From NCBI GenBank assembly GCA_022448665.1, contig JAKUUO010000005.1:1-16211 (forward strand): 16,211 nucleotides of DNA. The letters are read 5' to 3'. Position 1 is the stretch's first letter. Each line of letters opens with the position of its first letter. Source of the stretch: Candidatus Thalassarchaeum betae. Lineage in GTDB: Archaea; Thermoplasmatota; Poseidoniia; Poseidoniales; Thalassarchaeaceae. Shown in pieces: positions 12,624 to 16,211 of the stretch. A program made the translations under genes and the position numbers. The notes under the pieces were generated by a model. It was not told the origin of the DNA, did no database searches, and saw only the letters and a list, made by a program, of their open reading frames with translations.

Positions 12624-14758
12624 AACCCCTCAAGTGTCCTCTGGCGCTGTTCCGGGAATTCCAGACCCAGCAACTCTGCGAGTTCGGCCTCATTCAGAAT
12701 GCTGACACCGAGCCTGTTTGCCTTTTCCAGTTTGGAACCCGCGGATCCCCCTGCGACTAAGAAATCCAGTTTGCCTGAGACTGAGGAGACCACCTTACCA
12801 CCCTCGGCTTTGATCGACAGTGCAATCTCCTTCCTTGGGCGACTCAGTGTCCCTGTGATGCAGAATGTCTGACCTCCCAGTGGGCCCGTCTCCTGCTTTC
12901 GCGACTCCTCGGTGATATCGAGTTCCCGGCTGAGATTCTCGACTACCTCAGAGCGGGTATCGAGTCCTTCCAGCAGTAGTCTAGCGACAGTTTCTCCTAC
13001 GCCTTCTATTGCGATGAGCCTGCTCATGGCTGTATTGTGCTTGTTCGGCTTGCCGGATTCGTCTACTCCGGGGTCCTTGTCCATCTCGGACACCAGTTCC
13101 AGAAGGGAGTCCAGACTGCCAACCTCGGTCGCTATCACGGAGGCTACCTCCGGGCCTATCCTCGGAAGACCCAGTGCAGTGATGAAGCTGCTCAGTGGCA
13201 TGCTCCTGCTGTCCTCCAACTCATCAAACACATTGCTCGCCGACTTCTCGGCCATCCTCTCTAGGCCAGAGATGTCCTCTATCTTGAGTTTGTACAAATC
13301 GGCGATTGTGGACACGAGTCCTGTTGCACACATCTGCTCAGCCAACTTCTCTCCTATTCCGTCCATCTCGAGGTGCCTGCACCAGTACAGTATAGCCCTC
13401 TCGAGCCGGGAGGGGCAGTCTAGGTTGGTGCATCGGATGAAAGCGCCGTCCTCGATCAGTGTGGTGCTGCAGCGTGGACACCCGGTTGGGATGGCGATTT
13501 CTGTTCGAGTTGGAAGTGGTTCTGCGAAAGGTGTGCCGTCAGAGTGCTGTCTGCCCTCCAGATCCGAGGCTGCTGCAGGCCCCAGAACCTCGATTATCTT
13601 CGGGATGACGTCCCCCCGGCGCACCACCCTGACCTTGTCACCGAGTTGGATTCCGAGCCGCTCGACCTCGCCCTTGTTGTGCAGAGTGGTGTTCTCCACA
13701 GTCACTCCGGACACCATCACCGGGGCGACTCTGGAGACTGGGGTAACGTTCCCGGTCCTGCCAGTCTGCCAGTCGACGTCCATCAGCACGGTCGTCGCCT
13801 CCTCAGGAGGGAATTTCCAGGCGAGAGCCCATCTCGGGTGATGGGCAGTCATACCGAGCAGTTCGCGCTTGTCGAGGCGGTCCAATTTCACCACTATGCC
13901 ATCAATCTCCCAATCCGCAGCCTCGCGCATGTCCGTCCAATTCTGGACTACAGATAAGATGGCAGAGCATGTGGTATCTGCATCAGCACCGCCGGCGACT
14001 TCGTTGCCAGCGACCTCTATCCCTATGCTCTGAAGCCAAGAGACCGTATCCGAATCATACTCGAAGTATGGTGGCTCAGGGCTGTCTGGGTGCCTCGAAT
14101 CCCCAGTAGGGAGCTCAACCCCATATGCTAGGAACACGAGATCCTCGGCACGTCCCTTGCCTGCATCAGTGTGCTTCTGCCTAAGGGAGCCTGCCGCGAG
14201 ATTACGGGGGTTGGGTGCGATTTCAGCGTACTTCTCTCTGAAGGTGGCCAAAGGCATGACAACCTCGCCGCGAACGTGGCAGTCGCCGTCCCAATCCAAC
14301 GTCTCTGCGACGTTCGATATTCTGCGAGCGTTTGCCGTGACGTCCTCACCGCGTGTCCCACTGCCGCGTGTCGCGGCCCTGACTAGGCGGCCTCGGCGAT
14401 ACTCCAGCGAGAGGGCTGAGCCGTCGAGCTTTGGCTGGCAGACGAATCTTCGCCCTTGAGCAGTGGTCTCGGAGACGAAGTGAGCTATCTCATCGTCAGT
14501 GTTCGCCTTCTTGAGGCTGAGCATGGGGAATAGATGCTCCACCTTGACCGAGCCCGGAGGCGGGTCTGAGCCTACCCTCAGTAGTTGGGGATGCTCTGGA
14601 GACAGGCTGCTCAGCTCGACCCACAGCTCGTCGAACTCAGCATCGGAGATCTCCGGGCTCGCCTCGTTGTAGTAGAGGTGCGAGTGGTGTGCTATCTGTG
14701 CGGCGAGCCATTCAACCAGAGCCTGCTCGCCGCCTTCGCTGGGCCGCTCCGCTACCAT
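12620..14758 (-). CDS. ligA: NAD-dependent DNA ligase LigA
   Basis: LigA seals nicks in DNA using NAD+. The 712-residue protein has the full bacterial domain order. Domain Ia comes first (HLYYNEASPEISDAEFDEL, NAD binding). The adenylation domain carries catalytic Lys110 in PKLDG, HVRGEVVM, and RGSGTRGEDVT, where the usual RGDG Asp is Ser. The OB fold includes GRTGNVTPVSRVAPV, TLHN and RRGDVIPKI. A four-Cys zinc finger follows (CPRCSTT then CTNLDCPSR), then helix-hairpin-helix repeats and a C-terminal BRCT domain (GGQTFCITGTLSRPRKEIA to about 705). Archaea normally rely on ATP-dependent ligase; an intact LigA suggests bacterial transfer, as known for haloarchaeal LigN. A TTCAAGG box 24 bp before ATG 14758 and a perfect palindrome just above it suggest its own promoter. 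The nearest upstream gene is tRNA-Pro. Confidence 0.96.
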   Translation of the reverse strand: MVAERPSEGGEQALVEWLAAQIAHHSHLYYNEASPEISDAEFDELWVELSSLSPEHPQLLRVGSDPPPGSVKVEHLFPMLSLKKANTDDEIAHFVSETTAQGRRFVCQPKLDGSALSLEYRRGRLVRAATRGSGTRGEDVTANARRISNVAETLDWDGDCHVRGEVVMPLATFREKYAEIAPNPRNLAAGSLRQKHTDAGKGRAEDLVFLAYGVELPTGDSRHPDSPEPPYFEYDSDTVSWLQSIGIEVAGNEVAGGADADTTCSAILSVVQNWTDMREAADWEIDGIVVKLDRLDKRELLGMTAHHPRWALAWKFPPEEATTVLMDVDWQTGRTGNVTPVSRVAPVMVSGVTVENTTLHNKGEVERLGIQLGDKVRVVRRGDVIPKIIEVLGPAAASDLEGRQHSDGTPFAEPLPTRTEIAIPTGCPRCSTTLIEDGAFIRCTNLDCPSRLERAILYWCRHLEMDGIGEKLAEQMCATGLVSTIADLYKLKIEDISGLERMAEKSASNVFDELEDSRSMPLSSFITALGLPRIGPEVASVIATEVGSLDSLLELVSEMDKDPGVDESGKPNKHNTAMSRLIAIEGVGETVARLLLEGLDTRSEVVENLSRELDITEESRKQETGPLGGQTFCITGTLSRPRKEIALSIKAEGGKVVSSVSGKLDFLVAGGSAGSKLEKANRLGVSILNEAELAELLGLEFPEQRQRTLEGF

Positions 14759-14781
14759 GGTACGCGAAGTGGGGCCACTGC

Positions 14782-14789
14782 CTTGAACC
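14782..14789 (-). promoter_or_regulatory. Possible box A of ligA
   Basis: GTTCAAGG on the minus strand ends about 24 bp before the ligA ATG. It shares the TTCAA core with elements before the PAC2 copy A gene and tRNA-Arg(CCG). The match to an archaeal TATA box is weak. Confidence 0.3.
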
Positions 14790-14796
14790 TGCGGTT

Positions 14797-14817
14797 TAGG
14801 AGCCCGTAGGGCTCCTA
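14797..14817. promoter_or_regulatory. Perfect 9-bp inverted repeat upstream of ligA
   Basis: Arms TAGGAGCCC and GGGCTCCTA surround a GTA spacer (21 bp in all). It lies 39 bp upstream of the ligA start and 34 bp past the end of tRNA-Pro, both on the minus strand, and immediately above the possible box A. There is no T-run after either arm, so it does not look like an intrinsic terminator; an operator or RNA hairpin is more likely. Confidence 0.5.
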
Positions 14818-14851
14818 CTTTCTGGATGAACGTATCAATCTGAAGCGAAAA

Positions 14852-14929
14852 TGGTGGGCCTGCCAGGATTTGAACCTGGGTCGCGCGACCCCCAGCCGCG
14901 AAGTATAGGCCAAACTAACCTACAGGCCC
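14852..14929 (-). tRNA. tRNA-Pro (anticodon GGG)
   Basis: Acceptor GGGCCTG pairs with CAGGCCC. The anticodon stem CGCGG/TCGCG encloses loop CTGGGGG, giving anticodon GGG after U33 (codons CCC/CCU). The T arm is CCAGG-TTCAAAT-CCTGG. Discriminator A73 and an encoded CCA follow (CCA included). The D stem is weak: G10 faces U25 and U13 faces U22. TTTT follows the CCA directly and may end transcription. It lies 54 bp after rpoN on the same strand, so it may be co-transcribed with the ribosomal genes. Confidence 0.93.
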
Positions 14930-14936
14930 CTTGGGC

Positions 14937-14949
14937 TCTCGTAGCGAGA
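14937..14949. promoter_or_regulatory. Short inverted repeat next to the tRNA-Pro 5' end
   Basis: TCTCG-TAG-CGAGA is a perfect 5-bp inverted repeat with a 3-bp spacer, 8-20 bp upstream of the mature tRNA 5' end and downstream of rpoN. It could be a processing hairpin in the tRNA leader, a weak terminator stem, or chance. Confidence 0.25.
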
Positions 14950-14983
14950 AAGGAATCCGTCAAAGCCCTGTCGGAGCGTTAAC

Positions 14984-15190
14984 TCACTGATCTCTGGCAA
15001 TGCTGAACGGAGCGATCTCGTCTATCAGGTCGACGTGGCCGACGAACATCCTGCGGCAGCAGTACCTCTCGAGGCCGACGTCGTCGAGGGCCTTCTGCGG
15101 GTCCCCTCCGTCAGAGACCGCTTGCTTGTATTGCTCGTAGACGTGGGCGATGACCTTGCCACAACTCCAACACCTTACCGGAATCAACAT
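14984..15190 (-). CDS. rpoN: DNA-directed RNA polymerase subunit N (Rpo10/RpoN)
   Basis: This 68-residue zinc protein is the archaeal counterpart of eukaryotic Rpb10, an assembly subunit of RNA polymerase. It shows the family start MLIPVRCWSCGKVIA with Cys-X2-Cys, then GLERYCCRRMFVGHVDLID with the Cys-Cys pair that completes the zinc site. The frame extends 10 residues further to 15220, but the MLIPVRC start at 15190 is the conserved one and has GGTGA 8 bases upstream. That Shine-Dalgarno contains the rps9 stop codon region, so translation is probably coupled. It is the last protein gene of the ribosomal run before tRNA-Pro; the rpoK and rps2 genes often found next in archaea are absent here. 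Confidence 0.95.
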   Translation of the reverse strand: MLIPVRCWSCGKVIAHVYEQYKQAVSDGGDPQKALDDVGLERYCCRRMFVGHVDLIDEIAPFSIARDQ

Positions 15191-15198
15191 CTTATCAC

Positions 15199-15203
15199 TC
15201 ACC
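15199..15203 (-). promoter_or_regulatory. Shine-Dalgarno of rpoN
   Basis: GGTGA on the minus strand, 8 bases before the rpoN ATG at 15190, matches the archaeal anti-Shine-Dalgarno. It overlaps the last codon and stop of rps9. Confidence 0.6.
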
Positions 15204-15639
15204 TGTACGACTTCTGCCACTTCTTACGAGCACCGCGCCCCATTTGATGCTTGGGCTCCTTGCGACGAGGGTCGTTCACGAGCAGGCTGCGGTCGAAGCG
15301 CAGGTACTCGTCCCGGAGCTCCTCGTCGTCGCCCTCGGCCCCGCCGTTCCACTTGACGAGACCACGGGCGATGGCGGTGCGAATCGCATCTACCTGCCCC
15401 ATCTGGCCGCCGCCTTGGACGTTGACTGAGACATCGGCATCTGCGAGGCGGTCCATCGCCTCGGCGATTTGGACCGGTTCCAGCGCCTTGCGGCGGGCGA
15501 GTTCTGGTTCCATAATGTGAATCGGCTTGCTGTTGATGCGGATGCGTCCGTTGCCCTTGCGGACGGTGGCGCGTGCGATGGCGGTCTTGCGCTTGCCGCT
15601 CATGTTTACTGCGGTCTTCTTCTTCGACTTCCTAGCCAT
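15199..15639 (-). CDS. rps9: 30S ribosomal protein uS9 (archaeal S9)
   Basis: The 146-residue protein is archaeal uS9, which reaches the peptidyl-tRNA site of the small subunit through its C-terminal tail. Visible signatures: SGKRKTAIARATVRKGNGRIRINSKP near the N-terminus, QGGGQMGQVDAIRTAIARGLV in the middle, the RDEYLRFDRSLLVNDPRRKEPK block, and the basic tail ending KWQKSYR. An in-frame GTG at 15645 is possible, but ATG 15639 has GGTGA six bases upstream and is preferred. The upstream rpl13 stop (15642-15644) lies inside the region between that Shine-Dalgarno and the start, so the two are translationally coupled. About 55 acidic-rich residues (EGDDEELRDE) are inserted where many homologues are shorter, a modest difference. 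Confidence 0.96.
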   Translation of the reverse strand: MARKSKKKTAVNMSGKRKTAIARATVRKGNGRIRINSKPIHIMEPELARRKALEPVQIAEAMDRLADADVSVNVQGGGQMGQVDAIRTAIARGLVKWNGGAEGDDEELRDEYLRFDRSLLVNDPRRKEPKHQMGRGARKKWQKSYR

Positions 15640-15641
15640 CT

Positions 15642-16127
15642 TCACTCACCTTCCCAGCGGGTCGCGTCGACGCCGAGTGAAGAACTGATCTCACCGAGGC
15701 GGACGAACTTCAGCGGCAGCGGCCTCTCGATACCTGAGGTGTCCCCCCAAGCATGGCCCTCGGGTAGATCGTCGCCGGAGAGGTTTGTTGGTTGGCCTAT
15801 CATGACCCTCAGGTCGCGCAGAGCCCCACGCCCACTGCTGTTCTTCTGGTAAGGCAGCATTCCGCGGACCGTCCTCTTGAGAATCTGGTCTGGCATCCTC
15901 GGATAGAAGGGGCCCTTCCTCGGATGGTTCAGTTTGTACTTGAAGTCGTAATCGGATAGGACCTTGGTCTTGGGTCCGGAGACCACCGCATGCTCGGCGT
16001 TGTAGATGATGACGCGTTGCTCTCGGCCGGACTTGCGGGCCGCCATCAGTTGCTTGGCGACGAGGCTCGCAAGGCGTCCGAGAATCTTGTCTCTGGCGTC
16101 GTATACTATCGTTCCTGCCTCAGCCAA
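15642..16127 (-). CDS. rpl13: 50S ribosomal protein uL13 (archaeal L13)
   Basis: The 161-residue protein is archaeal uL13. It opens with TIVYDARDKILGRLASLVAK, the family's N-terminal helix motif, then VIIYNAEHAVVSG and the RKGPFYPRMPDQILKRTVRGMLPY block typical of L13. The start is TTG at 16127, a rare initiator, chosen because GGTGA lies exactly six bases upstream, the same spacing as in rps9, and the next in-frame Met would remove the conserved N-terminus. The start lies within the rpl18e stop region: the two genes overlap by 8 bp. Order rpl18e-rpl13-rps9-rpoN is the standard archaeal arrangement. Confidence 0.95.
   Translation of the reverse strand: MAEAGTIVYDARDKILGRLASLVAKQLMAARKSGREQRVIIYNAEHAVVSGPKTKVLSDYDFKYKLNHPRKGPFYPRMPDQILKRTVRGMLPYQKNSSGRGALRDLRVMIGQPTNLSGDDLPEGHAWGDTSGIERPLPLKFVRLGEISSSLGVDATRWEGE
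15646..15650 (-). promoter_or_regulatory. Shine-Dalgarno of rps9
   Basis: GGTGA on the minus strand, six bases before ATG 15639, decides the start against the upstream GTG. The surrounding AGGTGAGTGA string is identical at the rps9/rpoN junction. Confidence 0.6.
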
Positions 16128-16211
16128 GTATCATCACCCCCTTGCCCTTTGGGTTCTCGTCCATCAATTCGCGGATCGTCAAGACACGCCCGCCGGCTGC
16201 TTCTATCTTTG
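16120..16211 (-). CDS. rpl18e: 50S ribosomal protein L18e, C-terminal end (5' part outside window)
   Basis: Only the last 29 or so codons are in the window, ending at TGA 16120-16122. They read KIEAAGGRVLTIRELMDENP followed by KGKGVMILG, matching the C-terminus of archaeal L18e (GG-VLTI-EL---NPKG--V-I-G). It is the first visible gene of the ribosomal run and overlaps the TTG start of rpl13 by 8 bp. Too short to say more, but the motif and the neighbour order make the call firm. Confidence 0.85.
   Translation of the reverse strand, partial: KIEAAGGRVLTIRELMDENPKGKGVMILG
16134..16138 (-). promoter_or_regulatory. Shine-Dalgarno supporting the TTG start of rpl13
   Basis: GGTGA on the minus strand lies inside the rpl18e coding end, six bases before TTG 16125-16127. 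Its spacing equals that of rps9, which argues that the TTG is the real initiator. Confidence 0.55.

Noticed and set aside
12912..13841. 309-residue open frame on the plus strand inside ligA
   Set aside because: Antisense to a well-conserved ligase, Ser/Arg-rich low-complexity translation, no motif; typical shadow frame in GC-rich DNA.
14797..14817. Intrinsic terminator for the tRNA-Pro/ribosomal run
   Set aside because: Neither side of the hairpin is followed by a T-run; the TTTT right after the tRNA CCA is a likelier end signal.

Overview
The window looks like a piece of a planktonic marine euryarchaeal genome, most likely Marine Group II (Candidatus Poseidoniales) or a close relative. That placement is inferred, not proven. 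Visible support: an archaeal-order ribosomal/RNA polymerase run (rpl18e-rpl13-rps9-rpoN), archaeal Trm1, two PAC2-family proteasome-chaperone-like proteins, tRNA genes with encoded CCA and box-A-like elements 24-27 bp upstream, and Asp-rich secreted lipoproteins. These sit beside bacterial-type genes: NAD-dependent DNA ligase LigA and a gammaproteobacterial-style NfuA. I see no insertion sequence, phage gene or CRISPR array.

Layout. 1-1464 (-) is the 5' part of a large lipoprotein joining two unrelated solute-binding folds; its first binding domain appears circularly permuted. 1665-2774 (+) is purM and 2825-4156 (+) trm1. 4141-5151 (-) is moaA, divergent from nfuA at 5239-5802 (+). 5807-6574 (-) is a PAC2 protein. 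6707-7249 and 7259-7645 (+) are a two-gene unit: an unrecognised protein and a pentapeptide-repeat protein. 7646-8062 (-) is a hotdog thioesterase. 8108-8324 (-) holds two near-identical tRNA-Arg genes (anticodons CCG and GCG). 8378-8731 (-) is an unrecognised small protein and 8784-9980 (-) a PKD-domain lipoprotein. 10065-10610 (+) is a DEDDh exonuclease, converging on a Cas4/RecB-like iron-sulphur PD-(D/E)XK nuclease (-, to 10597). 11823-12623 (+) is a second PAC2 protein ending in an HbYX-like tail. 12620-14758 (-) is ligA, then tRNA-Pro(GGG), rpoN, rps9, rpl13 and the 3' end of rpl18e, all on the minus strand.

How the parts relate. The genes are mostly housekeeping: purine synthesis, tRNA modification, molybdopterin synthesis, Fe-S carrier, proteasome assembly, DNA repair/ligation and translation. 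nfuA is divergent from moaA, whose product carries two Fe-S clusters; an exonuclease, an Fe-S nuclease and a ligase lie within 4.7 kb. Packing is extreme: all five convergent junctions have overlapping or nearly touching stop codons. Single genes tend to have an A/T-rich TATA-like box about 24-30 bp before the start codon or tRNA end, as for leaderless mRNAs, while operon-internal ribosomal genes use a GGTGA Shine-Dalgarno. The most unusual item is the permuted, double-fold binding lipoprotein at the left edge.
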